Shown: piece after piece, positions 1 through 8,182 of the stretch | Layout: each line of letters begins with the position of its first letter | Position numbering within the stretch: the stretch's first letter is position 1 | NCBI RefSeq assembly: GCF_030757795.1 | Contig: NZ_JAUQWH010000084.1 | Span: 1-36,341 of the forward strand | Direction of reading: 5' to 3' | Length of the DNA stretch: 36,341 bases | Origin: Actinoplanes oryzae | GTDB taxonomy: Bacteria; Actinomycetota; Actinomycetes; Mycobacteriales; Micromonosporaceae | Program-made: the position numbers and the translations under genes | The notes under the pieces: generated by a model | Told to the model about the DNA's origin: nothing | Seen by the model: only the letters and a program-made list of their open reading frames with translations | Databases searched by the model: none

Positions 1-2
1 TC

Positions 3-386
3 ATGAATCCGCACCTGCGCATCGCCCGTCCGTGCACGGATCTCGCCGCCGCCGAGCGCTTCTACGTGGAGGGGCTCGGGCTTCAGGTGCTCTACCGGGC
101 AACCGCGTCGGCGCCCGGCGAGCATGACCTGCTGATGGTCGGGGCGCCCGGGGCGGCGTGGCATCTGGAGCTCGTCCTGGGCGGGACACCGGCGCCCACG
201 GAGGAGGATCTGCTCGTGCTCTACCTGGGCGAGCCGGCTGCCCCCGAGCTGGTCGACCGGCTTGTGGCGTGCGGCGGGACGGTTGTGTCACAGGGGCCTT
301 ACTGGGATCGGTGGGCGGTGACCGTACGGGATCGGGACGGGTATCGGGTCGCGCTCAGCTCTCGCACGTGGGTTTCCCAGGGGTGA
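3..386 (+). CDS. VOC (glyoxalase/bleomycin-resistance fold) family protein
   Basis: 127 residues, the normal size for a single vicinal-oxygen-chelate subunit that dimerises to form its active site. The N-terminus (HLRIARPCTDLAAAERFY, then GLGLQVL) is the typical first beta-alpha unit in which the protein scans a substrate. The C-terminal half (GGTVVSQGPYWDRWAVTVRDRDGYRVAL) is the second beta-alpha-beta module, with the usual D-P/R-DG turn. Family members are metal-dependent lyases, dioxygenases or antibiotic-binding proteins; the substrate cannot be told here. The start ATG lies at the very left edge, so an upstream start cannot be excluded. A 49-bp tandem array begins at its stop codon. Confidence 0.85.
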   Translation: MNPHLRIARPCTDLAAAERFYVEGLGLQVLYRATASAPGEHDLLMVGAPGAAWHLELVLGGTPAPTEEDLLVLYLGEPAAPELVDRLVACGGTVVSQGPYWDRWAVTVRDRDGYRVALSSRTWVSQG

Positions 387-540
387 TTCGACCGCCGGTT
401 CTCCACCGGGTTTTCCACAGGCGACCTCGCGGCAATTGACCGCCGGTTCTTCACCTGGTTTCCACAGGGCGGCCCTGCGGCGATTGACCGCCGGCTCTTC
501 ACCCGGTTTTCCACAGGGCGGCCCTGCGGCGATTGACCGT
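386..540. repeat. 49-bp tandem array, three units plus partial
   Basis: Units begin at 386, 435 and 483, with a 9-base partial at 532. Each reads ATTGACCGCCGG, then a TTCACC-GG segment, then TTTTCCACAGG and a GC-rich end. The second unit is one T shorter. Each unit carries TTTCCACA, a near match to a DnaA box. The array fills the gap between the VOC gene and the oxidoreductase gene. It also leaves the oxidoreductase frame open upstream of its real start, so an automatic start at 436 would be an artefact of the repeat. Confidence 0.85.
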
Positions 541-567
541 CGTCGACCGCGAGGGCAGGATCTCGAC

Positions 568-1554
568 ATGGTGACGCGATGGGGCATGACCGTTCCGCTG
601 GGTGGCGTACCGCTGAGCGAGCACGCGGCGCTGCTCGCCACGCTGACCGACGCCGGGTTCACCGACCTGTGGTCGAGCGAGGTCAGCGGCAGTGACGCGT
701 TCACGCCGCTCACGCTCGCCTCGGTCTGGCAGCCCCGCGCGCGGCTCGGCACGGCGATCACCCCCGTGTTCACCCGCGGCCCGGGCCTGCTCGCGATGAC
801 GGCCGCCGCCCTCGCCGACGCCGCGCCGGGCCGATTCACCCTGGGCGTCGGCGCGTCGTCGCCCGTGGTCGTCGGCGACTGGAACGCGGCGGAGTTCGAC
901 AAGCCGTGGGCCCGCAGCCGCGACATGCTGACGTTCCTGCGCAGCGCCCTGGCCGGGGAGACCGTCGACGCGGAGTACGAGACGTTCCGCATCCGGCGCT
1001 TCCGGCTCGAGCGGCCCCCGGCGCTCCCGCCACGCCTGCTCCTCGCCGCCCTGCGCCCGGGCATGTTGCGGCTCGCCGCCACGCACGCGGACGGCGTGAT
1101 CCTCAACTGGCTCGCCGCCACCGACGTGTCCCGGGCCCTGTCGGAGATCAAGCCCGCCCCGGCCGGCTTCGAGGTCGTGGCGCGCATCTTCGTCTGCCCG
1201 ACCGAGGACCGCGCGTACGCCCGGACGGCCGCCCGCCGCCTGATCGCCGCGTACCTGACCGTGCCCGCCTACGCCGCGTTCCACCGCTGGCTCGGCCGCG
1301 AGGCGGAGCTGGGCCCGATGTGGCAGGCCTGGGCGGCGGGCGACCGCCGGGGTGCCCTGGCCGCCATCCCGGACGAGGTCGTCGACGAGCTCATCGTGCA
1401 CGGCTCGCCCGAGGAGTGCCGGAAACGCGTGGCGCGCTACGCCGAGGCGGGCGTCGGCGTGCCCGTCATGGCCCTGCTCCCCACGCCGGAGCTGGAGCGC
1501 GGCGGGACGGCCACGCTCGTCAAGCTCCTCGCGCAGCTGGGACCCGCGCGCTAG
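568..1554 (+). CDS. LLM-class F420-dependent oxidoreductase
   Basis: 328 residues from ATG 568, with GCAGGA seven bases upstream. It is a luciferase-like TIM barrel: the N-terminal strand (RWGMTVPLGG), the LWSSEV segment after strand 2, RLGTAITPVFTRGP and the RFTLGVGASSP cofactor-proximal loop are typical of actinobacterial enzymes that use reduced coenzyme F420 for hydride transfer. C-terminally, VHGSPEECRKRVARYAEAGVGVPVM is the usual final repeat of the barrel. The substrate is unknown. The frame is open back to 436, but that stretch encodes only the tandem repeat and is excluded. GTG 571 is an alternative start. FMN use cannot be excluded from sequence alone. Confidence 0.88.
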   Translation: MVTRWGMTVPLGGVPLSEHAALLATLTDAGFTDLWSSEVSGSDAFTPLTLASVWQPRARLGTAITPVFTRGPGLLAMTAAALADAAPGRFTLGVGASSPVVVGDWNAAEFDKPWARSRDMLTFLRSALAGETVDAEYETFRIRRFRLERPPALPPRLLLAALRPGMLRLAATHADGVILNWLAATDVSRALSEIKPAPAGFEVVARIFVCPTEDRAYARTAARRLIAAYLTVPAYAAFHRWLGREAELGPMWQAWAAGDRRGALAAIPDEVVDELIVHGSPEECRKRVARYAEAGVGVPVMALLPTPELERGGTATLVKLLAQLGPAR

Positions 1555-1590
1555 GTTCCGCTCGCGGATCGGGGCGACGCCCTGGGCTCT

Positions 1591-1638
1591 GTTTCGGACA
1601 GGACGTCGGAGCCGCAGCCCGGCGATCCCGTCCGAAAC
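1591..1638. terminator. Possible bidirectional terminator between convergent genes
   Basis: GTTTCGGAC (1591-1599) pairs with GTCCGAAAC (1630-1638) around a GC-rich 30-nt loop. It sits between the stops of the oxidoreductase (1554) and the acetyltransferase (1644). There is no clear U tract, so this is a moderate call. Confidence 0.45.
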
Positions 1639-1643
1639 CGACC

Positions 1644-2489
1644 CTAGAAGAGGACCGTGGCGAAGCTGCCCTGCTGCACGAAACCGCAGCGGGCGTACAC
1701 CCGGCGGGCCGCGGTGTTGTAGTCGTTGACATAGAGGCTGACCGTCGGTGCGACCCGGCGCAGCGCGTCCTGCACCACGGCCGCCATCGCGCCGGCCGCC
1801 AGGCCCCGGCCCCGATACTCCGGGTCGACCCAGACGCCCTGCACCTGGGTGGTGCGCCGGGTGACGATGGCCAGCTCCGCCTTGAAGATGACCCGGTCGC
1901 CGTCGAACCTGGCGTACGCCCGCTTGCCCTTCACCAGCTCCGCGATCCGCCGCCGGTAGCCGCGGCCGCCGTCGTCCATGAGCGGGGAGACGCCGACCTC
2001 CTCGGTGTACATGGCGACGGCCGCCGGGAAGAGCTGATCCACCTCGCCCGGCTGCACCAGCCGCACCGACGGGTCCGGCGCGACGGGCGACTCACGGTCG
2101 GCGACCAGCAGCGGCTGGTCCGGGCGCACGTCCCGGGCCGGCCCCCAGTGCACCGACAGCCTGTTCCACAGGTCGAGGACGGCCTCCGAGCGGCCGATGA
2201 TCGACGAGCAGATCCTGGGGTCGGCGCCGAGCAGCTCCGCGAACGCCCCGACCGCCGCGGGCGTGGTGCGCACCGGCACCAGATGGGCGCCCGACCAGCA
2301 GATCGACTCGATGCGGCGACCCGGGCCGTAGCCGTAGACCCGCCCGTCGGAACGCCACCAGTTGAGGCCGTGGGCCGCGATCCGCTCGGCGATCTGCGCA
2401 CCGGCGTACGGGTCCTCGTCGAGGATCCGCTCCACCGTGCTCCGCTCGGACTCACCGAGTTGGCGAATGGGCACCGTCAGCACACCCAA
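1644..2489 (-). CDS. GNAT family N-acetyltransferase (DUF4081-type)
   Basis: 281 residues. The N-terminal about 130 residues match the DUF4081 region seen in actinobacterial acetyltransferases (DPYAGAQIAERIAAHGL, then the SICWSGAHLVPV strand). The C-terminal GNAT domain spans about 140-281, with motif A at VWVDPEYRGRGLA (residues 219-231) binding the acetyl-CoA pyrophosphate, and the late SLYVNDYNTAARRVYARCGF segment. In many actinobacteria this gene lies directly beside ispG; here a PadR gene and repeats separate it from ispG at 3911. The acceptor substrate is unknown. The gene is divergent from the PadR gene across a 117-bp AT-richer promoter region. Confidence 0.88.
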   Translation of the reverse strand: MGVLTVPIRQLGESERSTVERILDEDPYAGAQIAERIAAHGLNWWRSDGRVYGYGPGRRIESICWSGAHLVPVRTTPAAVGAFAELLGADPRICSSIIGRSEAVLDLWNRLSVHWGPARDVRPDQPLLVADRESPVAPDPSVRLVQPGEVDQLFPAAVAMYTEEVGVSPLMDDGGRGYRRRIAELVKGKRAYARFDGDRVIFKAELAIVTRRTTQVQGVWVDPEYRGRGLAAGAMAAVVQDALRRVAPTVSLYVNDYNTAARRVYARCGFVQQGSFATVLF

Positions 2490-2565
2490 CAGATTGCCAG
2501 ATGTCGGGCACTCGACACCCCGCGCACCCGCCCCTTCCGAAATAACCTTGCGTCCGACAGCTTGC

Positions 2566-2575
2566 CGATATATCG
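2566..2575. promoter_or_regulatory. Candidate PadR operator overlapping the padR promoter
   Basis: CGATATATCG is a perfect 10-bp palindrome 31 bp upstream of the PadR start. It overlaps a weak -10 (TATCGT, 2571-2576), 17 bp downstream of TTGCGT (2548-2553). A related half-site TATCGA follows at about 2582. PadR proteins commonly repress their own promoter through AT-rich palindromes like this, so autoregulation is the likely role (inference). Confidence 0.5.
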
Positions 2576-2606
2576 TCTAACTATCGACGAGCGATTGGAG
2601 AACATC

Positions 2607-3215
2607 ATGAGGCACGAACACATGCGTCGCCTGAAGGAAGCGGCCTACGGGCGGGGCGGGTTCCCGTTCGGCGGCCCGGGCGGATTCGGCTTCGGGGGCC
2701 CCGGCGGTTTCGGGGGCTTCGGCGGCCATCAAGGCCCGGGAAACCCTGGCCACCGACACGGGCGCCGCGGAGGCCGCGGCAGCCGGCCCAACGTCCGGCC
2801 GGCCATCCTGGCGCTGCTCCTGGAGCGGCCGATGCACGGCTACGAGATGATCCAGGAGCTGGAGAGCCGCACCGGCGGCATCTGGCGCCCCAGCCCCGGG
2901 TCGGTCTATCCGACCCTGCAGCTGCTGGAGGACGAGGGGATGATCGCAGCCGAGCAGACCGGCGGCCGCAAGCGCTTCTCGCTCACCGAGGACGGGCGGC
3001 CCGAGGCGCAGACCGCGGCGGAGAACCCGCCGTGGGCCCAGTTCAGCGAGGACACCATGTCCCAGGTCGCCGACTTCCGCGACGCGGCCGTGGGGATCAT
3101 GGACGCGCTGCGCCAGGTGGGCTTCAACGGCACGCCCGAGCAGCGCCAGCGGGCGCTCGAGATCCTCAACGAGACGAAGCGCAAGCTCTATGGCATCCTC
3201 GCCGACGAGGGCTGA
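2607..3215 (+). CDS. PadR family transcriptional regulator
   Basis: 202 residues from ATG 2607, preceded by TTGGAG. Residues 1-60 are a Gly/Phe/Arg-rich tail (repeats of FGGPGGFG, then HGRRGGRGSRP). The PadR winged helix follows: AILALLLERPMHGYEMIQEL is the recognition-side helix pair, PSPGSVYPTLQLLEDEGMI the conserved PadR signature, and GGRKRFSLTEDG the wing. A C-terminal helix (about 145-202) serves dimerisation. Such proteins are usually repressors of efflux or stress genes and of themselves. No efflux gene is adjacent, so its regulon is unclear; the divergent acetyltransferase is the closest candidate. Reading frames open upstream of 2607 run through unrelated antisense sequence and are not part of the gene. 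Confidence 0.92.
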   Translation: MRHEHMRRLKEAAYGRGGFPFGGPGGFGFGGPGGFGGFGGHQGPGNPGHRHGRRGGRGSRPNVRPAILALLLERPMHGYEMIQELESRTGGIWRPSPGSVYPTLQLLEDEGMIAAEQTGGRKRFSLTEDGRPEAQTAAENPPWAQFSEDTMSQVADFRDAAVGIMDALRQVGFNGTPEQRQRALEILNETKRKLYGILADEG

Positions 3216-3414
3216 GGCCTTCCCGCTGACCGTGCATCTGCGGCTCGCTTGCGCGCGGCTGGTGGTCCGGCCTTTTGTCGAATACGCCCGACAGGCCGAC
3301 ACAAGCAGTCCCGGCCGGGACTGGCGGCCCCGCGAGCCGCTGCCGGCGCAAGCCTTTGCCGCGAGCGCCGGGCTCAGCTGCCCACTCCCCGGCACCGCGC
3401 CGGCGTAACCCCGC

Positions 3415-3555
3415 CAGCTCGCGTGGCGCCCTCTCCCGGCCGCCACGCCGGCGTAATCCCGCCAGCTCGCGTGGCCGGCATCTCCCGATAGTCCCCGCAG
3501 CTCGCGTGGCCGGCATCTCCCGGTAGTCCCGCAGCTCGCGTGGCCGGCCCTCCCC
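3415..3555. repeat. Direct repeats with CAGCTCGCGTGG core, four copies
   Basis: The 12-base core starts at 3415, 3463, 3498 and 3532. The last three copies extend to a unit of about 34 bp (core, then CCGGCATCTCCCG, then TAGTCCC). It is non-coding and unrelated to the other arrays in the window. Confidence 0.8.
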
Positions 3556-3608
3556 CGACCGCCGGGCGCGGGTTGCCCCTCACCCGCAGCATGTCCCCGA
3601 GACACGCA

Positions 3609-3651
3609 ACGGCCCCGGTTCGGATCTCCAAGGATCCCGACCCGGGGCCGT
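3609..3651. terminator. Strong bidirectional hairpin terminator
   Basis: ACGGCCCCGG (3609-3618) pairs perfectly with CCGGGGCCGT (3642-3651), and the stem continues inward through TCGGATC against GGATCCCGA. It lies between convergent padR and ispG. No U tract is seen, as is common for actinobacterial terminators. Confidence 0.7.
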
Positions 3652-3771
3652 TCGCCGTCCCGTCATTTCTCGCGCGTGGGCCGCTCCCCACGAACGCTCC
3701 TACCGACCATCCACCGACATCAGCTCGCCCGGCTCAGCCCACCGACGTCGCCCCGCCGACCGTCAGCACGC

Positions 3772-3870
3772 GCGGATGCCAGCCCGCCCGACTCAGCCCG
3801 CGGATGCCAGCCCGCCCGACTCAGCCCGCGCGGATGCAGCCCGACAGCCCGCCTCAGACCCGACGGCTCA
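3772..3870. repeat. 28-bp tandem array downstream of ispG
   Basis: Two near-perfect units start at 3772 and 3800 (GCGGATGCCAGCCC, then GCCCGACTCAGCCC), followed by degenerate units to about 3870. The array ends about 40 bp from the ispG stop codon. Confidence 0.7.
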
Positions 3871-3910
3871 GCCCGCGGACGTCAGCGCCGGCCCTTTCCC
3901 GGGCGCCCCA

Positions 3911-5083
3911 TCAGTGGACGGTGACCTGCGGGCCGGGCATGAGCTCGCGCAGCTCGTCCGGCAGCTCGGCGCCCATCTCGTCGGCCAGCCGCAGCGCCTC
4001 CTCGACCAGCGTCTCCACGATGATCGACTCGGGCACCGTCTTGATGACCTGGCCCTTGACGAAGATCTGCCCCTTGCCGTTGCCGGAGGCGACGCCGAGG
4101 TCCGCCTCGCGCGCCTCGCCCGGACCATTGACGACGCAGCCCATGACGGCGACCCGCAGCGGCACCGGGAAGCCCTCCAGCGCCGCGGTCACCTGCTCGG
4201 CGAGCGTGTAGACGTCCACCTGGGCGCGGCCGCAGGACGGGCAGGAGACGATCTCCAGGCCGCGCTCGCGCAGGCCCAGCGACTCGAGGATCTGCTGGCC
4301 GACCTTGATCTCCTCGACCGGCGGGGCGGACAGCGAGACCCGGATGGTGTCGCCGATGCCCTCGGCGAGCAGCGCCCCGAAGGCGACCGCGCTCTTGATC
4401 GTGCCCTGGAACGCCGGGCCGGCCTCGGTCACGCCGAGGTGCAGCGGGTAGTCGCACTGCTCGGCGAGCTGCCGGTAGGCCCGGATCATGACGACCGGGT
4501 CGTTGTGCTTGACCGAGATCTTGATGTCGCGGAATCCGTGCTCCTCGAAGAGCGAGCACTCCCACAGCGCCGACTCGACGAGCGCCTCGGCCGTCGCCTT
4601 GCCGTACTTCTCCAGCAGGCGCTTGTCGAGCGAGCCCGCGTTGACGCCGATGCGGATCGGCACCCCCGCGTCGCCGGCCGCCTTGGCGATCTCCTTGACC
4701 TTGTCGTCGAACTGGCGGATGTTGCCGGGGTTGACCCGGACGGCCGCGCAGCCGGCGTCGATGGCCGCGAAGACGTACTTCGGCTGGAAGTGGATGTCGG
4801 CGATCACCGGGATCTGGGACTTCTTGGCGATGGCGGGCAGCGCCTCGACGTCGTCCTGGGACGGCACGGCGACCCGGACGATCTGGCAGCCCGAGGCCGT
4901 GAGCTCGGCGATCTGCTGCAGGGTCGCGTTGACGTCCGACGTGAGCGTGGTCGTCATGGACTGCACGCTGACCGGGGCGCCGCCGCCGACCAGCACGCCC
5001 CCGACGTTGATCTGACGGCTCTGCCGGCGGGGGGCCAGCGGCGGCGGGGGGACGGCCGGCATACCGAGACTGATTGCGGTCAT
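3911..5083 (-). CDS. ispG: 4-hydroxy-3-methylbut-2-enyl diphosphate synthase (IspG/GcpE)
   Basis: 390 residues, the usual length of the bacterial two-domain enzyme. It reductively opens MEcPP to HMBPP, the penultimate step of the MEP isoprenoid pathway, using a [4Fe-4S] cluster and an electron donor. The N-terminal TIM barrel includes VQSMTTTLTSD (40-50), VADIHFQ-like IADIHFQPKYVF and RVNPGNI. The C-terminal domain carries the three cluster cysteines C281 and C284 (SCPSCGR) and C316 (GCVVNGPGEA), with E323 as fourth ligand. The start ATG follows AGGTGAGTAGGAA. It lies 43 bp downstream of the site-2 protease gene, and dxr is one gene further upstream, so it is probably co-transcribed with them. 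Confidence 0.97.
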   Translation of the reverse strand: MTAISLGMPAVPPPPLAPRRQSRQINVGGVLVGGGAPVSVQSMTTTLTSDVNATLQQIAELTASGCQIVRVAVPSQDDVEALPAIAKKSQIPVIADIHFQPKYVFAAIDAGCAAVRVNPGNIRQFDDKVKEIAKAAGDAGVPIRIGVNAGSLDKRLLEKYGKATAEALVESALWECSLFEEHGFRDIKISVKHNDPVVMIRAYRQLAEQCDYPLHLGVTEAGPAFQGTIKSAVAFGALLAEGIGDTIRVSLSAPPVEEIKVGQQILESLGLRERGLEIVSCPSCGRAQVDVYTLAEQVTAALEGFPVPLRVAVMGCVVNGPGEAREADLGVASGNGKGQIFVKGQVIKTVPESIIVETLVEEALRLADEMGAELPDELRELMPGPQVTVH

Positions 5084-5126
5084 TTCCTACTCACCTGGGT
5101 CTCACGCACCTGGAGGAAGCTCTCAC

Positions 5127-6368
5127 TTACCGGGAGAAGATCGAGATCGGGTTGACGACGTCGGCGGTGATCGTCAGCACGGTGAACGCGCCACCGATCA
5201 GGATGACGGCGTAGGTCAACGGCATGAGCTTGTAGTAGTCCACCCGCCCGGGGTCGGGCTTCTTGCGCCAAGCGTAGATCCAGGAGCGCACTTTCTCGTA
5301 CCACGCGATGGCGATGTGACCACCGTCAACCGGCAGCAGCGGCAGCAGGTTGAACAGGCCGATGAAGACGTTCAGCGAGATGAAGATCAGCAGGAAGATC
5401 TGCGGTACGCCCTGCTCGATCGCCTCGCCGCCGAGCCGGCTGGCGCCCACGACGCTGATCGGGGTGTCCGGGTCGCGCTCGGCGCCGGTGATCGAGTGCC
5501 AGAGCGCCGGGATCTTCTCCGGGATCCGGCCCAGCGCCGCGAACGACGCCTTCACGATGTCCCAGCCGTAGTCGAAGGACGCGCCCACCCCGGCGAGCGG
5601 CCCGTAGGTCACCGATGCCGGCATGTCGATGTCCTGCGAGACGCCGGCCACGGACACCTGGACGGGCGTGCCGTCGGGGTTGTCGAGGGGCGGCCGGGAC
5701 GCGGTGACGAGGCTCACGCTGACGCTGCCGGGCGTACCGTCGCGGGTGTATTCCACCGTGACCGGGCCGGCGGGCTGCTCCCGGATGACCTCGGTCAGCT
5801 GGCCGTAGTTCTGGATCGGGGTCGTCCCGATCTTCGTGATGACGTCACCGTCCCGCAGCCCCGCGAGGGCGGCCGGTGCCTTCGGGTCGGTGGCGGCGCA
5901 CTCGGCACCGGTCGCCGAGATGCAGTCGGCGACGTTGACCCGGGCGGGCAGGGCGCGATATTCCTCGGTGGTCTGCGGGAGGTCCGGGTTGGGCAGGCCG
6001 ACGAAGACCGCGGCGAACCACGTGGCGACGATCGCCAGCACGAAGTGGGTGATCGAGCCCGCGGACATGACGATCGTCCGCTTCCACACCGGGAAGCGCC
6101 ACATCGCCCGCGGCTGGTCCTGCGGCTCGACGTCGTCGTCCTGCGGCGTCATGCCGACGATCTTGCAGAAGCCGCCGAGCGGGATGGCCTTCAGGCCGTA
6201 CTCCGTCTCGCCGCGGTGGAAGGAGAAGATCGTCGGGCCGAAGCCCACGAAGTACTTGGTGACCTTCATGCCGAACCGCTTGGCGGTGATCATGTGCCCC
6301 AGCTCGTGCAGGCTCACCGAGATCAGGATCGCGAGCGCGAACGCCGCCGTCCCCAACCAGTACAGCAT
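5127..6368 (-). CDS. RseP/Rip1-type M50 site-2 metalloprotease
   Basis: 413 residues. This is an intramembrane zinc protease that cleaves membrane proteins such as anti-sigma factors within the bilayer. The N-terminal membrane helix carries the zinc site HELGH (21-25). The GFGPTIFSF and IPLGGFCKIVGM segments follow, then a second helix (about 105-125), a PDZ domain (about 165-250; GLRDGDVITKIG), and a late helix with the third ligand in NLLPLLPVDGGHI (D348). A last helix lies near 385-405. The start ATG overlaps the dxr stop by one base (TGATG), with AAGGAG inside the dxr end as ribosome site, so translation is coupled. The dxr-rseP-ispG order is conserved in actinobacteria. The local substrate is unknown. 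Confidence 0.93.
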   Translation of the reverse strand: MLYWLGTAAFALAILISVSLHELGHMITAKRFGMKVTKYFVGFGPTIFSFHRGETEYGLKAIPLGGFCKIVGMTPQDDDVEPQDQPRAMWRFPVWKRTIVMSAGSITHFVLAIVATWFAAVFVGLPNPDLPQTTEEYRALPARVNVADCISATGAECAATDPKAPAALAGLRDGDVITKIGTTPIQNYGQLTEVIREQPAGPVTVEYTRDGTPGSVSVSLVTASRPPLDNPDGTPVQVSVAGVSQDIDMPASVTYGPLAGVGASFDYGWDIVKASFAALGRIPEKIPALWHSITGAERDPDTPISVVGASRLGGEAIEQGVPQIFLLIFISLNVFIGLFNLLPLLPVDGGHIAIAWYEKVRSWIYAWRKKPDPGRVDYYKLMPLTYAVILIGGAFTVLTITADVVNPISIFSR

Positions 6369-7570
6369 CAGGCTCCTTCAGCCGCAGTCGCGATCATCCG
6401 CCGGGCCTGGGCACGCGCCCATTCCTCCGCGGCCAGCACCTCCTCGACGGTACCCGGTTCGCCGAACTCGGGGGCCGCCGCGAGCACCGCCGCGAGAGTG
6501 TCGACGATGCCCAGGAAAGGTAGCCGACCGGACGCGAAGGCGGCCACACACTCCTCGTTGGCGGCGTTGTAGACCGCCGGCCGGCAGCGTCCCGTCCGGC
6601 CGGCCTCCTTGGCGAGCTCCACGGCCGGGAACGCCTCGTTGTCGAGCGGCCGCAGCTCCCAGGTGTGCGCGAGCGTCCAGTCCACCGCCGCGGCGGCGCC
6701 GGGCACCCGGTCCGGCCAGGCCAGCGCGAGCGCGATCGGCAGCCGCATGTCCGGCGGACTGGCCTGCGCGAGCGTCGACCCGTCGGTGAACTCGACGAGC
6801 GAGTGCAGCACCGACTGCGGGTGCACCATCACCTCGATGTCGTCGTACGCCACCCCGAACAACTCGTGCGCCTCGATCACCTCGAGCCCCTTGTTCACCA
6901 TGGTGGCCGAGTTGATCGTGACAACCGGCCCCATGTCCCACGTCGGGTGCTTGAGCGCCTCCTCCGGCGTCACGTGCGCCAGCTCCTCGCGCCGCCTGTC
7001 CCGGAACGCTCCCCCGCTGGCGGTCAGCACGAGCCGGCGTACCTCCCGCTCGCTCCCGCCCCGCAGGCACTGCGCCAGCGCGGAGTGCTCGGAATCGACC
7101 GGAACGATCTGCCCCGGCCGCTGCACCGCGGCCTTGACGAGCGGGCCGCCGGCCACGAGCGACTCCTTGTTGGCAAGCGCCAACGTACGTCCGGCGCGCA
7201 ACGCCTGGAGGGTAGGTGCGAGCCCGAGGCTGCCCACGACGCCGTTCAGCACCACGTCACAGGGCCACTGGGCCAGCTCCGTCATCGCGTCGGGCCCCGC
7301 CACGATCTTCGGCAGCTTGAAGTCGCCGGTCGCCCAGCCCCGCTTCTGCGCCTCCGCGTAGAAGGCCAGCTGCAGATCCTGCACGGCACTGGCCTTCGCC
7401 ACCCCGACCACGTCGACGCCGAACCCGAGCGCCTGCGCGGCGAGCAGCTCGACGTTGCCCCCGCCCGCGCCGATGCCGACGACCCGGAACCTGTCCGGGT
7501 TCCGCTGGACGATGTCGATGGCCTGGGTGCCGATGGACCCGGTCGAACCGAGCAGGACGAGCTCACGCAT
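6368..7570 (-). CDS. dxr: 1-deoxy-D-xylulose 5-phosphate reductoisomerase
   Basis: 400 residues from the ATG that gives MRELVLLGSTGSIG. It converts DXP to MEP with NADPH and a divalent metal, the committed MEP-pathway step. The NADPH loop GSTGSIG is at residues 8-14, and ALANKESLVAGG is at 131-142. The metal ligands are D159 and E161 in VDSEHSA and E230 in MVNKGLE. TASGGAFRD (183-191) is the flexible active-site region, and HPQSVLHSLVEF and YNAANEE are conserved. ATG codons at 7579 and 7582 would add three or four residues. Upstream in-frame sequence back to 8437 is antisense of other genes and is not part of dxr. Confidence 0.96.
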   Translation of the reverse strand: MRELVLLGSTGSIGTQAIDIVQRNPDRFRVVGIGAGGGNVELLAAQALGFGVDVVGVAKASAVQDLQLAFYAEAQKRGWATGDFKLPKIVAGPDAMTELAQWPCDVVLNGVVGSLGLAPTLQALRAGRTLALANKESLVAGGPLVKAAVQRPGQIVPVDSEHSALAQCLRGGSEREVRRLVLTASGGAFRDRRREELAHVTPEEALKHPTWDMGPVVTINSATMVNKGLEVIEAHELFGVAYDDIEVMVHPQSVLHSLVEFTDGSTLAQASPPDMRLPIALALAWPDRVPGAAAAVDWTLAHTWELRPLDNEAFPAVELAKEAGRTGRCRPAVYNAANEECVAAFASGRLPFLGIVDTLAAVLAAAPEFGEPGTVEEVLAAEEWARAQARRMIATAAEGA

Positions 7571-7608
7571 GCCCGCCATCATCCCGGACGCGCGCACCCC
7601 CGCCGCGC

Positions 7609-8100
7609 TCAGCCTTGCCTTTCCGCGACGGCCCCGGCGCCCCGCGCGGCGAGGATCGCCCGGAGGGTGGCCAGCTGCTCCGGGCTCAGACCCGCGGTCG
7701 GTACGAGCAGGCTCTGCGTCGTGTGCAGGCGGACGACGAGATATCCGGGCCGCTCGTCCACGGTCGTGATGGCGACCCAGGACCACAGCGTCTGGTAGAG
7801 CTCGTTGCGGGTGCCGATGCCGGCGGGCCCGAAGTCGTACGTCGTGGGCCGGCCGACGCTGCGCATGTTCAGCTCGACGGAGCGACGGAGCATCGACCGC
7901 GGGAAGATGACGACGACCACGATCGCCGCGACGAAACAGCCCACGGCCAGACCGGAGTTCCCCCTGATCCCCTCGAGCAGGCCGAAGGCGACGGCCAGGG
8001 CCGCCAGGACGTAGATGGACCGCACCACGGTCCGCAACAGCTGCTTGACGGCCGCCGTGAGCGATCGCTCGTCGAAGGCCGCCGTGTAGGTCAGTGACAT
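7609..8100 (-). CDS. YcxB-like family membrane protein
   Basis: 163 residues from ATG 8100, with GGGGAGA eight bases upstream. The N-terminal soluble segment (MSLTYTAAFDERSLTAAVKQLL) is followed by two membrane helices (about 27-62). The C-terminal domain (ELYQTLWSWVAITTVDERPGYLVVRL) has the PH-like strand pattern with W-S-V seen in YcxB-like proteins. The protein ends in PTAGLSPEQLATLRAIL. The biochemical role is unknown for the family. It lies 38 bp upstream of dxr on the same strand, so read-through into dxr is possible. An open frame upstream of 8100 overlaps the divergent YihY promoter region and is unlikely to be translated. Confidence 0.75.
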   Translation of the reverse strand: MSLTYTAAFDERSLTAAVKQLLRTVVRSIYVLAALAVAFGLLEGIRGNSGLAVGCFVAAIVVVVIFPRSMLRRSVELNMRSVGRPTTYDFGPAGIGTRNELYQTLWSWVAITTVDERPGYLVVRLHTTQSLLVPTAGLSPEQLATLRAILAARGAGAVAERQG

Positions 8101-8182
8101 CCGTGTCTCCCCGTTCGCGGGTCGCAAGATCAGGACCCGTCGCCGTGCGGGATCGTAGTGCTCCGCTGGGTATGAGACACCC

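Larger units (their letters stand above)
3216..3910. other. Gene-free gap with two arrays and a terminator
   Basis: This 695-bp gap lies between the convergent PadR and ispG genes. It holds a 12-bp-core repeat (3415-3555), a strong hairpin (3609-3651) and a 28-bp tandem array (3772-3870). No convincing coding region was seen on either strand: open frames there encode only low-complexity Ala/Arg/Pro sequence. Confidence 0.75.

Noticed and set aside
436..567. N-terminal extension of the F420-type oxidoreductase (start at 436)
   Set aside because: The 44 extra codons translate only the 49-bp tandem array; a ribosome site and the family N-terminus point to ATG 568.
3216..3910. Long open frames in the padR-ispG gap
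   Set aside because: GC-rich repeats leave all frames open; the translations are low complexity with no ribosome site.
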